A DNA stretch of 64,000 nucleotides from the NCBI GenBank assembly GCA_004794655.1, contig SMMW01000634.1, positions 2,018,501 to 2,082,500 of the forward strand, read 5' to 3'. The notes below the pieces were generated by a model. The model saw nothing but the letters and a program-made list of their open reading frames with translations. It was not told the DNA's origin and searched no databases. Origin of the DNA: Marisa cornuarietis. Taxonomy: Eukaryota > Mollusca > Gastropoda > Architaenioglossa > Ampullariidae. Shown piece by piece: positions 46,010 to 58,810 of the stretch (its first letter is position 1; each line of letters opens with the position of its first letter). The translations under genes were made by a program, and so were the position numbers.

Positions 46010-46275
46010 ATTAACGACGGTACTGTTTGGGACATCGTGGGTACTACGGTAGTCACTTGACATTGAGTTAATGAGGTTAGGAGCACCCTCTGTATGGTGG
46101 TCATTAGACATTGTATTATTAAGAGTATTGTTTCGGACATTGCCTGTATGATGGTCACGTGCCATTGTATAAAAGGGAGTACTAATTTCAGACATACTCT
46201 GTATGATGGTCGCGTGGCGATTTTAATGACGGTGCTGTTTGGAACATCCTCTCTGCGGGGGTCTCATGACATTCG
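46010..46275. repeat. Strongly diverged ~50-60-bp minisatellite, about 5 units
   Basis: Related phrases (gacggtactgtttgggacatc, agagtattgtttcggacattg, gacggtgctgtttggaacatc) alternate with ctgtatgatggtcacgtg-type phrases. Substitutions and indels are heavy, so this is an old array. Confidence 0.65.
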
Positions 46276-47135
46276 ACACATAGCAGACCACTGAAGCATT
46301 GGTTTTATTTACTTCTCGATGGTCATGTTACAGTCTACACAGAGTTGACCAGTCGAACATTGAGTAGTATTCTCTTGGATTTTACAGATTTCCCTCTTGT
46401 GTTCGCTGACAGCGGGGTGAAGAACACACAGTAAAGTGAGGCTTTTGCAGGTGACGTCTACAACTTTAAGCTGCGTAAAGACAAATCGAGCTGCTGTTTA
46501 AGTTTTTGCTGGCAATTAGATTGTTAGATGGTCGAGTTAACGACCTGACTAGCAGTTGTTGTATTGGTGATCATTCTGCCAGCTGGTTGTACTGCCTATC
46601 AGACTGTCAGCTGTTATATCCTCTAGTCATTGTCCTTTTTCTATTGCTTTTGATATTGCTCCTTCTTTCGGAAAAAGTTGGGTGTTTTTTTTAATTCTTT
46701 ACATTACATCTCTAGTTTGGGTGCAATAATGTACTGCGTGACGGCTTAATGGTGTGTCTTGTTGTCTAGTCTATCCGCAGTTCTCGCACCACTGATTTTC
46801 GGCATAACACCTTCCACAAAATCCTCATAAATCATTCGTAAGCTGCAGTCTTTGTCTGTGTTGGTCTCGCAGCCTGGCAAACAATTCGATACCTTTGTTT
46901 TTAAAATTGAGTGGAAGCTGTGAATGCCAAACACAGCATGTGCTTACCCACTGACAAGTCAGGCGCATGTGCGGAGTAAGACTGTGTAAAAGAATGAGCA
47001 GTTAGCTATTTTTACAGTTGTAGAATTTTCTAGAAGGGCAACTAGTCCTATATATTTTGATAACCGACCAGTTTTGTACTTAAGCCACAAAATCACACCA
47101 CTATAGTACGTGTAATGTAGAAATTTGGAGAGGTA
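46276..47135. other. No supported gene
   Basis: AT-rich unique sequence. Short frames only. Confidence 0.4.
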
Positions 47136-47306
47136 CTTTGTTCGTTTGTTTGTTTGTTTGTTTGTTGGTTGGTTGGTTGGTTGGTTGGTTGGTTGGTTGG
47201 TTGGTTGGTTGGTTGGTTGGTTGGTTGGTTGGTTGGTTGGTTGGTTGGTTGGTTGGTTGGTTGGTTGGTTGGTTGGTTGGTTGGTTGGTTGGTTGGTTGG
47301 TTGGTT
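47136..47306. repeat. (TTTG)n then (GGTT)n microsatellite
   Basis: TTTG units (47140-47164) followed by about 35 GGTT units. All six overlapping long frames (Gly-Trp-Leu-Val and Asn-Gln-Pro-Thr repeats) come from this tetranucleotide. Confidence 0.97.
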
Positions 47307-49024
47307 TGGAAATGCGGCAGAGACGGAAGGGGCCAGAATAAGACAGCCTGCCGAGACCAGAGAGTCCAGACAATGCGTTGCGACTCGAACTTCAATCTCA
47401 AGAGACGAGCCCCACACTGTAAAATTGTGTGCACAATGAAATTAATCTCAAAACTCGACGCGTGCACCGTGTAGAGCTGTGGGCTGAACAACATCAACCC
47501 CAAGAGATGACTGGGATTATTGCGTGAAATTTACAGGATCTCGGTTCCCCAGAAACTACATTTGTCAAACGAGTAGCATGTCTTCTGACAGTAACGATCA
47601 GTGAACTTAAGTACTAACAAAGTTTTGTTGTTGTTGTTGTTGTTTCCCCCTCATACTGTGCGCAAGTAAAAAGGTGATTGTGGTGCAGAACTAATCATCT
47701 CTCAAGGCTGTTTTTATATATTTTGGGTGCATGTGACACTGATGCGTAGTGAGCGTAGTTCAATCCTTGGTGTATACTGTTTGGTGAAAACTGTTTCAGT
47801 ATGCAAAGTTTAAATTTTAATAATAAATTTAGAAAGGTCCTGCGGAGGTCAAGTAGCTGTCTTACAACAAAGAGAACCAGAAAATGTCAGGCTGCATGCA
47901 CAAGGAGCACAAACACGTTCATAGCTCCTTGATAACCTCAAGTATGCTGTAATACTGTCTGTTTGACAGTTGCTGACCACAGATATGTCATGTTTCTGCG
48001 TGTGGTTGTCAAGGTATTCGAACAAGCGTGATATGGGCCAGAAATTTCTAAACTTCATTGTTTTTGTTTTGAAACATTATTTTTTCTTTTTCTTTCTAAC
48101 AAGGCGATCGAGTTGCTCTGGGCATGATGCCATCGATTCTGTGCTGCAGCCCACGGAGACCACTTAAGCAGAGCGTGCAGAGAGCTGTTCAATGTATTTA
48201 AACACCTCTTCAGCAGGACGAGTGAAGAAGGCCCTCTTACACCTCTGTGTGCTTAAACACACCCTTCAGCAACATAAACAAGTCAACGATGTTCTCAAAA
48301 CTGAGCGCCGTATCATAGCTATCTCCCCCTGTTGTTCCATCATTAAGGGGATTGCCAGGAAAAAAATGTTAAACTGGACTTGGTCACTGACAATCATTTA
48401 TCTATGCAACGATTGTATTTATAAATGTTGTATATAGAATGGTCCGTCTGTGTATTATACATGTGTTTTATAACAGTTGGACGTTAAGGCGAATAGGTCA
48501 TATTTGTCTGCTTGTTTAAAGAATGTGGAACATTGTAATGGAAAGTATTAGAAATAAACTAAGACACAGATTAACAAGGAAAGGTCAATGGACCTCGACA
48601 CACCTCGATGTAAATGACACTTTGTTCTGCTTCCCATTAAACATCTCTCCACAAAATAACATCAAGATGGGAGGATGATGGGCCTCACGTGATGGGCTAA
48701 GCAGTAACGGGGAGATTGCAGGTGGCAGGCATCAGTTGGAAACACTGAGACTGCAAGTGGCAGACATCAGTTAGAAAGAGGGGGAAATGACACGTGACAC
48801 GCGATGCACGCAGCACTAACAAGTTTCTAATGTGTGGTCAGGTTTGTGGTTTTCTGGTTTCTTCTTCTCTACTGTCCACCAAGTGTGGGACAGCGATGCC
48901 TGTCTTGGTAACTATGACTGCACGAGTTTTTTAGTGCGTGTGATGGCCGATAAAACCGCTTATCTATTGTGCATAGTACAGAAACAGATGACTTATTCAT
49001 CGAGAGTTTTCTGTCTTTTTCATT
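47307..49024. other. Unique sequence, no gene supported
   Basis: Includes a (TTG)n tract (47625-47643). The 81-codon frame at 48192-48437 was examined and could not be tied to any family. Confidence 0.4.
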
Positions 49025-49030
49025 TGTCTG

Positions 49031-49303
49031 CTGGTTTCGCAATCTCTCTGTTCATGATAGGAATAGTCTGAACGGTGTTGTGAACATCTAAGATAACTGG
49101 CATCAAACAGAGGGATTTATCTTCTTTTTGTGACCAGCAAACAGTACGGAAAGCCTCATGTATTTTATCATTACTTGAACATGTACTAGCAAAAGAATTT
49201 GTATTATTAAGCTCAGGTAAACGCCATGCCATGCCTATATGTAAGAGTAACAGACACCTGAAATCATTTGTGCCATCTGCAGTCCAGTTACTCAATCTTA
49301 GAT
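49031..49303 (+). pseudogene. LINE ORF2 C-terminus (copy D)
   Basis: An upstream block (Asn-Leu-Ser-Val-His-Asp-Arg-Asn-Ser-Leu) is one frame away from the main block, separated by a small deletion near 49090. The main block is open for about 70 codons: Thr-Gly-Ile-Lys-Gln-Arg-Asp-Leu, then Val-Arg-Lys-Ala, then Ser-Asn-Arg-His-Leu-Lys-Ser-Phe-Val-Pro-Ser-Ala-Val, ending with a TGA at about 49301. It aligns block by block with copy C and is less damaged. Confidence 0.75.
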
Positions 49304-49315
49304 GAATTGTCAACG

Positions 49316-49316
<1 letters not shown>

Positions 49317-49390
<74 letters not shown>
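49317..49390. repeat. (TG)n tract inside LINE copy D 3' UTR
   Basis: About 36 TG dinucleotides starting 15 bp after the ORF2 stop. Confidence 0.97.
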
Positions 49391-49391
<1 letters not shown>

Positions 49392-49634
49392 TGTTGTAGG
49401 TGCATACTTGATATCCTTGTTGTAATCTTTTTATCTATATATATATATGATATATGCTACTTGCCCACTTCTTCTTTTTTCTTCATTTTTGAACTAGAGT
49501 ACATTCCCATATTTAAATTGGCCGCTAGGACAAATAAAGTTGCTCATTGTCATTGTCATCTATGGTGCCTATACAAATACTCGCCATCCATGTATTACGT
49601 TTCTATAAACTTTCTCCGCCCTGTATGTTTCTTG

Positions 49635-50045
49635 TCTACCGTGTAGAATGGTTCTTGCCTACTGTGTTAATGTTTCTTGTGCACCGTGTTGATGTTTCTT
49701 ATCTACCGTGTATAATGTTTCTCGTCTACCGTGTATAATGTTTCTCGTCTACTGTGTTAATGTTTCTTGTGTACCGTGTTTGATGTTTCTTATCTACCGT
49801 GTATAATGTTTTTTGTCTAGCGTGTATAATGGTACTTGTCTACCATGTACAATGTTTTTTTATTTACACTGTATAATGTTTCTTTTCTACCGTGGTAATG
49901 GTTCTTGTCTACCATGTACAATGTTTTTTATCTACCATGTATAATGTTTATTGTCTACCATGTCTAATGTTTTTTTTATTTACAGTGTATAATGTTTCTT
50001 GTCTACTCTGTATAATGTTTCTTGTCTACTATATATAATGTTTCT
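49635..50045. repeat. 23-bp minisatellite, about 17 units
   Basis: Units carry taatgtttcttgtctaccgt followed by gta, with variants (gtctactgtgt, tatttacactgt) and units of 22-25 bp. Confidence 0.9.
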
Positions 50046-50499
50046 AAAGCCTCCGCACGTAGTCACTCTTTACTACGACTTTATGATGAAGTCATCTCTT
50101 TACACGTGATCACGCTACTTAATGATGAATTTTATGATGGAGTCAGCATCCCGATGTTTTCTGTTATAGTCATCTCTCTGCTCAAAACAGTTTCACTTCA
50201 TTACGCATTTTCCACTTCGTCATTTACATTGTTACTGATGTAAACAATTAAAGCCTTAATAATAATAATGAGAAGAAGAAGGAGAAGAAGAAGAAGATAT
50301 ATATATATAGCATCTTTCTCCAACAACAGCAGGACTCAAAGTGCTTAACAGTAAGATTTAAGCAGATTTTGATTTAGTGACATGTGCAGACATTTAGTCT
50401 TTGATGTGCCCGGTGAGAGAAGAATAAAACAAGGACCCTGACTACAGACTCTGCCTCGCCTCGCTGCCTGGAGTAATTTGGTAAAATGCTGGTTGTCCT
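50046..50499. other. AT-rich sequence with AATAAT/GAAGAA runs
   Basis: Contains (AAT)n(GAA)n at about 50256-50296 and a short (AT)n. No gene seen. Confidence 0.4.
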
Positions 50500-50720
50500 T
50501 GACCGACCTCGTGTCGTGCTTGTTTCCAGCATCTTCTGTCCCCTTGTGTTGGCCCGGTCGTGCTGGCCACACGGCGCCTCAAGTCATCGTGGACACGACC
50601 ACAGGCCGTCTCCTTTCATTCCCGCACGCGGTAATTGGATGGAGCCGTGCTGAGCAGCGATTGTTGACACTCACGTGGTCGGAACGTCTTTCTGACGGTG
50701 ACGTCGGCATGCAGCAACCG
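50500..50720. promoter_or_regulatory. GC-rich unique island, candidate regulatory element
   Basis: Unique, CpG-containing sequence with a cgcggtaattggatgg homeodomain-type site near 50625 and a gcgattgttgac segment near 50657. The 90-codon frame across it lacks a recognisable domain. Role inferred from composition and lack of repeats. Confidence 0.25.
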
Positions 50721-50944
50721 TTGGTTTCATTATCACCACGATCATCGTAACTGGTCTGCCATTATCAAACTCACCAGCCCTCTCACCCACTTTTCTATGG
50801 ATGTTTATGTAAAGTCACCCACTCCTACACCTCCCTCCCACAAACACACTCGTGCGCGGAGACCAGAAAAAAAAGCGAGAGGAAGATTATTGAATGTGAG
50901 GGAAGACTACTGAAGATGGTAGACTGTTTTCCCAACGATGGTTC

Positions 50945-51080
50945 GCGCGATATCTTGACGTTATCGTGAAGTGATAATTTGACCTGACCTCATGACGCGA
51001 GATCTTGGCGTGACATGACGCGAGACCTTGGCGCGATTTGACGCGAGATCTTGGCGCGATGTGACGCGATGTCTTAAAGT
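50945..51080. repeat. 23-bp CpG-rich minisatellite, about 5-6 units
   Basis: Units carry gacgcgagatcttggcgcga followed by tgt. The left units are diverged (gcgatatcttgacgttatcgt). Confidence 0.85.
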
Positions 51081-51795
51081 GAAATGATGAATTGTATGTC
51101 TTCTACTCTGACCGGTGGCTTTCTTCTAAAGCTTCACAAGTAATTGGTATGGTAGAGAAATGTTTACTGTAGTTAAAAGTAGGGCCTGCGAGTTCTTTCT
51201 GAATCCTTTTACATAAAGAGTGCGACTAGCAGGCACACTTGTCATCCAAACAGAGAAAAGTGAAGTGGATCAGACAGAATTAATGACCTCTCGGACACCG
51301 GGTCCCAGTGCTGTCTGTTATGGCTTCCATTTAGATTTCAAAGCAGAACCGAAATGAGAGGCTTTTTGCTGAAAGTTTGAGTAAGGAATACTTTGTCAAG
51401 GAGATGATTCCTGAGAAACGACTTTTTAAAGCTAACCGTGGCAGACTAGACTGTACTCGTCCGCTTGTGTATATTTGTGTAGGTCTGTATAAGTCACCTT
51501 GTGTGTATATGCGTGTGTCTAAATACGTCACCGTGTGTATGTGTTCGTTTTTATTTACAAAGATGCGTGTTTATGTTTTATATGCGTTTTCTGCATTTTT
51601 TGCGCTTTTAAGAATGTGCGTGTGTGTTCATGTTTTAACACAGGCTTTTCTACTTTCTCTATGTCTGTGCACACTTGTGAAAGTGCATTGTGCCAGTTGT
51701 ACATCTTCATATTGAAGTGTCTTGTCTATGTCTCTGTGTTCCCATATGTTGTCTGTATTTATGTGTCTTGTTCACGTCAACGTGAATCTGTACGT

Positions 51796-51800
<5 letters not shown>
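51081..51800. other. No supported gene
   Basis: TG-rich composition (gtgtgtatat-type words, 51465-51620) makes fortuitous Cys/Val-rich frames. No domain. Confidence 0.4.

Positions 51801-51847
<47 letters not shown>
51801..51847. repeat. (GT)n microsatellite
   Basis: About 22 GT dinucleotides. Confidence 0.97.
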
Positions 51848-51849
<2 letters not shown>

Positions 51850-51949
51850 GTCTACAGCAGATGTACTACCTCCGTGACCCTGCCTTGTGTAATCACTGAA
51901 ATTTGCCGTGTCAGTTCTCTTAAAGATGGTAAGAATTTGCCTGCAAGCT

Positions 51950-52400
51950 CCCGGAGCTGCCCTGTGCCAATCGTTACAAAGATGGCAGGTCCACGGCAGA
52001 AGTGTGCATCAGGATTGTAACACCGACAGCTGCCTTGACCAGGCTAAGTAGACCTTGTCGCAGCAACATTATCAGGTTTCCAACAAGCACCGACCTACAA
52101 ATCCCTCGCAGCTCCTGTCCTGCTGTACAGATGTGAAACGGTAACTCTGCTTGCTGATACAGAAAGAAGAACCCAAGCGTTCGAGACTAAGTGCCTAGCA
52201 AAACTGATCCAAATCTCCTAAGTGTAACACAAGACCAAGGAATGTGTACGGAGCACGGTCGCCACCCTGGTGGGCCACCAAGACCGTCCTTCAGGGTAAC
52301 TTGGACGATGGACGACGCCGAGATAGGCAAAGAAAAAAAAAGCTGGTAAACATAAAATAATGGATTGCCCAGGCGAGGCCATGCTTCACATGGTCACTAC
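51950..52400 (+). pseudogene. Decayed LINE ORF2 C-terminal fragment (endonuclease-reverse transcriptase type)
   Basis: Conserved C-terminal landmarks can be read with frame changes. They are Leu-Thr-Arg-Leu-Ser-Arg (about 52035-52052), a block Val-Leu-Leu-Tyr-Arg-Cys-Glu-Thr then Leu-Leu-Ala-Asp-Thr-Glu (about 52117-52165), Gln-Ala-Phe-Glu-Thr-Lys-Cys-Leu (about 52175-52200) followed by a stop, and Thr-Val-Leu-Gln-Gly then Asp-Gly-Arg-Arg-Arg (about 52283-52325). The order is that of the post-polymerase region of common invertebrate LINEs. Multiple stops and shifts make it inactive; ends and target duplications were not located. Confidence 0.72.
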
Positions 52401-53500
52401 CTTCACAAGATTATCATCTATTCTGCTAGAGATTTTCAACATGAATTAATACTGTTTTTATGCTTTCTTCGTTGTGCTTTACTTTGCATTGTTCTGTTTA
52501 ATACCTTTACTGCTTTGTATTTTAGTTGCTGTAACTGGTTTCCTATTCGGACTGTCAACGAACAATATGTTGAATAGCACTGTGTGGCATTGTCTTTGCG
52601 CCATTTTGCGCCTGCAATAACATGCTGGTAACAATGGTCAGACCAGCGTGCAGCGAGCTGTATGCTAACGACCAGGTTACATTGTCAATAACCTGTGGAC
52701 AGCATGAGGCTAGCAGTGGACTTTCAGTCACAAACGGTAAAACTTGAAAAAAAATATGTTTCATAATTCGCCTACAGTTTTGGTCGAAATCTTTAGGGCA
52801 TGTGGAGACGGCTAAATATGCAGGGCCAGGATATGATTGATGTCTTGTCTTAGGACTGTTACTTAGTTTCTGCTGGCTTGATACATCATGCCCGAGCTTG
52901 CTGTAAAGATTAGGTTCTCACTTCCAATGTTATTTTCACTCCTACCTGTCTGACGTCACAGGGCCCTGGACTGGTCCACTTCTCTCGCGTACCTTACATC
53001 GACCTTCTGCTCCTTTGGGTCGTCCTTCGGGCTAAACAAACAATGTCCTCTCTGGCGGAATTCAAGCTTACCTGAAGAAAATAATAAGATCTTAGTTCTG
53101 ATCCTATGCATACTTGGGTCAGAAGGTTGTTAATTAATCTTGTACATCTGTTTGTACCTGTAATTTCTCAACAACTAAAACACACAAAGGTGTTCATACG
53201 TTTTGAAGGACGGTTACGTGTTGTGATTGACAGATGCTGCTTTCTTCTTATTTAGATTCCTTTATCAGTTCGGCCTATTTGAGATCGTGTGTGCATCATG
53301 TGACTGAATGTTTGCAGTCATTCCAATCTCTTCTTTCTCTTTCCCTATCTCTATTCCTTTTATATCTATCTCTATCTCTTTCTCTCTACTACAAGAACGT
53401 GCGCTGAGGCACAAAATTAAAATAGAACAAAAAGAAGTAAAGAAACTATTACATGTTTGCTTGTTTGCGAGACTCAACTTACAGTTAATGAACCACGCAT
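52401..53500. other. No supported gene
   Basis: Unique sequence with short frames only. Confidence 0.4.
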
Positions 53501-53504
53501 TTCA

Positions 53505-53670
53505 AGAGTAAATTCCAAGTTGACGAAAGCGTCCTGAAAGTAAATTTGAAGTTGAGGAGATATGTGTGCACTTGAGCTATAAATGCCTAGTGGATGAAGA
53601 CATGTTTCAAGGCTAAATGTGTAGTTGATGAAAGGCGTGTTTTTTGGTGTTAACTGCGAAGCTGTCGAAA
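53505..53670. repeat. Diverged ~36-bp minisatellite, about 4-5 units
   Basis: aagagtaaattccaagttga, aaagtaaatttgaagttga, aggctaaatgtgtagttga and tgttaactgcgaagctgtcg align as imperfect units spaced about 35-40 bp. Confidence 0.65.
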
Positions 53671-56600
53671 GCGCTGTTGTTGTTGTTGGAGGAGGCACGT
53701 GTTGGGCCCGTTGTGTCCTAGCTCGGCTCTTAGCTTCCTTGTCCAAACATCATTACCAGCCTCGCTCTATACCGCCTTCTTCTCCGTCAATGAAAGGAGA
53801 TGCAAATCCGAAAAAGGCACACAATGCTAGCCGGTCGGAACTGTTTTTCTACCGTACAGCGGTCCTAATGACTTGTAATTTCTTCTTGTTCTTGCGACGT
53901 CTGGCCGGAGCCTTGTGAAGTTTCGGCTGCAGGCGGTTGCAGCTTAGAACGCTCTGACCGTTATGCATGCTGCACGTTTGCTCTTGTGCTCGTGAGTCTG
54001 CTGCACAGCGCGGAGTTTGGTTCATGGCATCTCCCCATCCCTTGTACTGTCAATAAAATGATTGTGTTTTATTTTGAGAAAACTGGTGTATACTAATCGA
54101 AATTTTTTCTAATCGCATAGAATTTTGTACAAGGATATATCCTCTACAATCCCTAGCTTGTCTAATGTAATTAGAAATTTTGTAATTAAAATTTTCTGCG
54201 CCAGTTTGAATTTTTATTATTTGTATAATGTTACTTTTTGATTATTTGCATAATTTCACTATTTGATTATTTGTATTAGGCTACTATTTATATAATGTTA
54301 CTATTTCATTATTTTAGGTTCTGTTAACATCAGTTCTAAAGTGCTTTTTATGAGCTAGTTTGTCCAGTTATATTAATAGAATAAGCTCTTAACACTTTAT
54401 AAAATTAAATATGTTTACAGATTAATCATTCGGCTAGCATTTGACAGCGTGGCAGATGAAATACTTTAGAGAAAATGATTCTTACACATTAAATGCTTAG
54501 GTACGTGGAAGGAGGAGAAAGAAGAAGGAGGAGGTGAAAAGCTGAATGTAATGTAAGATGGAAATGAATATTCCGGGGATGTAAAGATAAGGAAGTTTCC
54601 ATAAAAATAGTGCTGAATAGAATGTTCATTACTATCAAGGCAGCCATGTGCCAAGATACAGCTGTTCCTCTCGCCCATGTTCACAGACGCTCACGTGTGC
54701 GCTCAACACTCACCCAGTCCCCCCGGACATTTTCGCGATCTTTTTCCTTATAAACAAGACAATTAAATCTGCATCTCGCAGACCCTGTCTAATTTAATTA
54801 TACAAAAAATATAGCACAACACTCAATGAAAAATACACGATAAATGTAAAAAAACACTATATTAATGCACATAAAATAATCACTCCAATTATCTTCCTAA
54901 CGTCTAATTATTAACTATACTAATAAAAAGTTTCTTTTAATCAGTCTGATAGTCCTAAGAATACTAAGATTTCAGCATAAAGTCACTGTTCAAACTGTTC
55001 ACGCTTGAGACTGATGTTCCACTGTACTCACGAAATCTACACATCTCCTCCCCTCCTCCAATATGTGAACATAGACGGGGCCTCTAGGGGACAGACGTTG
55101 TACACAATGCGCTGCTTCTTGAGGACGAGCGACCACACCCTCTTCTTCCTGTCCTGCTACTCTTGGGTTAGCAATTTTCCTTCTTCAAAGGTAAGTGGCT
55201 CCTAGCCGTTTACCAGGACCAAATACTCCAAACCAGATACTCTGGGAAAATACTGTGCCTATTGACGTTTTATAAAAAGAAATTACTTATACAACTCTAT
55301 ATAAAATACAGAAAAAAATCAAAAGCTACAAAAGCCGAGACACAATTAATTAATACCGCACCTTCCTAGGAAGACGCAGCCTCCAGCCCCCTACAGGCAG
55401 TGTCTCTCCACGTGCCGCGTCTCCCGAGGAAGTGAAGCGCTTGCCGGCGACGGTTAATTATATTGTCTTTCTCCCCTTTCTAGAATCTTCCAGCTATCTT
55501 AAAAAAAAAAGACCTTTGTTACTCATTTAGCAGGTGCGGCTTTGCCACCTCACTGTGGCTACTCGTGAACTTTTAGCCATCCTTCTATGACACCCACTAA
55601 CCACTCCCCTAATGCATGGAGAGAACAGAAGAGAGAATGCTTACATCCAGCTTTATCTACTGCTTTTTATGTTTCTAATGTTAGAATAGAATTTTTCTTC
55701 ACAGGCAGAGTCCAGTTTTGTTTCTTTACTAATGTCTTAGCTACTGTTTCACAACTTAGCATGACATTTGCACACAAAAAAAATTCTTTAAAATTAAATA
55801 AAAGCTTTCAAAAACGAGATGTTATGGAGGGATAACTCGATGAACTGATATAGAGCATATTGAGCTTCGGGTATCGCAAGGATCACTCTGAGGCAGTTAC
55901 GTCATACGCGTGCTGAAACATGCCAACGGTTTTTGAAAAAAGTTGCAGCTAAAAATATCTCTGCAATGACACAAACTATTTTCTCAATCGTGATTGTGTC
56001 TGAATTTCTAAATTCTAGTCGTAGCCCTTCTTCAGTTTTCCTCATTCATAACAAACCGTATCGTGTCTAGTTAAAATAATAATAATAATAATACAGTGTA
56101 TTTATATATAACAATACAGTGAATTTTATATAGCGTTATATTTCAGTCCTATGGGCAGGCTCATGGAACTTTACCAAAACAAAAAAAAAACAAAAAAAAA
56201 CACACAGACAGACTGACAGACATGGACTCACGCAACATAGTTGTCCAGAAAATTCCAAATAATATAACTGATATCTAGCAAAAAGGTAATCTAGCATGCG
56301 CAAATCATTTAAAAAAGCAGTTATCTGTGCTTTTTTTCGAAAATATCTCTTATAGTACCTGAAAATATCTGCAAAAGTTCTTGTTAGTTCTTTAACAGTC
56401 CCTGCACATTTAGTCATCAAAAGAGCAAAATAGTTCAGAAAGAGTAGAAGCGAAAGCACAACATGTGATAGACAAGCAATAGTGAAGCCAAGACCCGGCC
56501 ACCCACAGGCACCAACACGCGCACGTCATGCAACTGCAACGTGCAGAGTTCGGCGCATTTGCACCTAATTGTTCACAAGAAAAACAACACATGACAGACT

Positions 56601-57550
56601 TGGGGGAAGATGATAAAAACAACGGCACAGGAGAAAGTTTTTTTAATTCCAGACCCTTCTTATTACTTCCTTTTCTTCATCTCAATAAAGGCTTGCCATT
56701 CACAAGCGTGTAATTGGAGTTTAAAAACCTATCTTTTGGCGATATACCCGCCTTCGGTTCATCGATTTTACTGAAAAGTTATTCAGCTAAACCCGCTAAA
56801 CCTCCAAGCGCCAGACAGGGACCTCTCCTCGTCAGAGAAGCCCGCCCTTTGCAGGCGGCCGGCTTACAGGGCTGTAAAAATGCTGGACGCTTTATCGACA
56901 TCAACTTCCAAGACATTACTTCCAGCAGCGACTACCAATCGACCGACCGGCAGACCCAACATACGCTCTGCTTCCTGCAGCACAAGCCAAGAACCCAAAA
57001 TACAGTTTGTTCTTGTTCCCTGCAGTACCCACCAAGAAACATGAATATCGTTTATCTTGGATTCAAATCATAAATAAAAAAAATACAGTTGACCCGTCCT
57101 CCTATCATTACAAACCAAGAACTGCAAATACATTTTTCTTCTTGATCTTTACGAGACATTTTGAACCAGAGACTAGTCAGAGTATCAAATAACAAAGACG
57201 TCTTCTGGTCAGTACAAACCACTCACTTTTACCATGGAAACATAAAGATGTACAGAACTCATCAGACTGTGTGATGAGCACTGCTGATTCTACCCTTGTT
57301 GATCGACAATTTGCTCGTGCCCGTGATTGTATGCCTGTTTATCATCTCCCGATGCCAGCTTCTTTTATCCAGATGAATGGTGAGAAGACAGACTCGGCAA
57401 AGCCCTGTGTTGAGAAGCGAGACACGGTTCCACTTCTAGTGCATCCAAGAAGCCAGTCGTTTGCCCACTATTGTCCCAGTTTGAATACTCCGATAACGGA
57501 GACACCAGCAAATCTTGAGCACTCTCACATGTCAGATATTCCTATTTTAT
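53671..57550. other. Unique sequence, no gene supported
   Basis: A long stretch with short frames (for example 55005-55205, 55587-55835, 56714-57073), none recognised. An AT-rich block (54100-54460) and (AAT)n at about 56075-56093 are the simple features. A CpG-containing stretch at 55370-55490 resembles the GC-rich islands elsewhere, but weakly. Confidence 0.4.
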
Positions 57551-57552
57551 TG

Positions 57553-57608
57553 TCAAACTTCAAATTATAGGTCCCTTCTTATTCTCATTAATCAAATTAT
57601 AGCCACGT

Positions 57609-57676
<68 letters not shown>

Positions 57677-58045
57677 GTGAGATTGTGAGCACGGATCCCT
57701 GACCTAAGCCTCGCTCACCGCGGTTATTAAGCACAAAAATATGAAAGAAAGACGAAAATCCTGCGGCTCTCTCATTTCAGTTAACGGAAGACTTGGTAGA
57801 GGGAAGACTAAACCTTTACACTTAAGGAGAAAAAACTTACTGGAACTCTCGACATGTATCCACACGTCTTCTTAAAAATGTTTGTAGAAACCTCTGGCCA
57901 AGATCGCGATTAAGACGGAAAGGTAATTTAAACACGTAAGGCGTTCGAACACTTAAGGTCTCATCTCATCCTCATACATCAAATTATGTCCCATTTTATT
58001 CTCATACATCAAATTATGGGACCAATCTCATTCACTCTCACTCGT
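57553..58045. repeat. Dispersed ~34-40-bp repeat in two clusters
   Basis: tcaaattatggtccc/tcttattctcattaatcaaa-type words occur at about 57560-57603 and again at about 57962-58050 (attctcatacatcaaattatg). An (ATC)n tract and unique sequence separate the clusters. Confidence 0.65.
57607..57676. repeat. (ATC)n microsatellite
   Basis: About 23 ATC trinucleotides. Confidence 0.97.
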
Positions 58046-58050
58046 CAAAT

Positions 58051-58798
58051 GGGAGGAAATCAAGGAGAGTGTAGCAAAACTACCCCGGAAACTTTACATG
58101 ATGCATCAGAGATTTTCCCACCAAGTCTTCAGGACAATTTTAATTAACTCCAGTCCTCAAACTAAGCTGCACCCCAGTTCTCGCATCGAACTGACCTCAC
58201 AACATAAATGAACAAAAATCACGAAAGGAAAGTGTCTATTGCTATAAGGCATGCAAGTCTAGGGTGCCGTCACCACAGACAGGTCAGATAGCGTATAAGG
58301 CTACGGAGCTTTGAACGGTTACTGTCTAGACAGGTTTATGACAAAGCAGATGGCTGCTATGCCCACGGACAGGTCAGCATCCTGCGGGTATCACTTGACA
58401 TGCAAACCCCATAGACTGATATCGGATAGCCCCAGTGACCCGCCTGACGTCAGGCTATTGACTATTGACTATAGACTAAACATTTATTCCAATACTGAGA
58501 TCATGTTCCAAAAACATAACCCCCGACCCGCAGGGTCAGATTACAGGTCTTGAGTGATTTTACGCCATCCTCCCAAACACAAAAATTTCACTATTCACGG
58601 TGATCCAATGAATAAAATAAATATTATAGCTAAACAATAGATAAGATAGAGTAACTGTTAAATAATCAGCAACGAACACTATATAAGACATAAAGCTATC
58701 TCTATGGTATATTTACTTGAAAAATTTCTAAACATATTTTTGCGTAAAAAATGCAATAAAAATGATTGACGCGTAATAAATATACATGTTTATATAAA
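58051..58798. other. No supported gene
   Basis: Unique sequence, AT-rich toward the right end. Confidence 0.4.
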
Positions 58799-58810
58799 TG
58801 TATATATTAC
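58799..58810. repeat. Target-site duplication of the RTE-like LINE, tail side (TGTATATATTAC)
   Basis: Exact 12-bp match to 60653-60664. Confidence 0.9.

Larger units (their letters stand above)
49025..49560 (+). mobile_element. CR1/L2-like LINE copy D, 3' end with internal (TG)n
   Basis: Same organisation as copy C near 37.4-38.0 kb: ORF2 C-terminus, stop codon, (TG)n tract, AT-rich 3' UTR, gccgctaggacaaataaagt (AATAAA at 49533-49538) and a short CATTGT-repeat tail. Sequence similarity is clear in the coding part, and the arrangement repeats in the 3' UTR. The 5' truncation point is estimated. Confidence 0.75.

Noticed and set aside
46959..47503. Asn-Gln-Pro-Thr and Gly-Trp-Leu-Val repeat proteins up to 152 codons
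   Set aside because: Translation of a GGTT/AACC tetranucleotide run in all frames.
48192..48437. 81-codon frame near LINE copy D as a possible LINE part
   Set aside because: The translation could not be matched to any LINE region I know.
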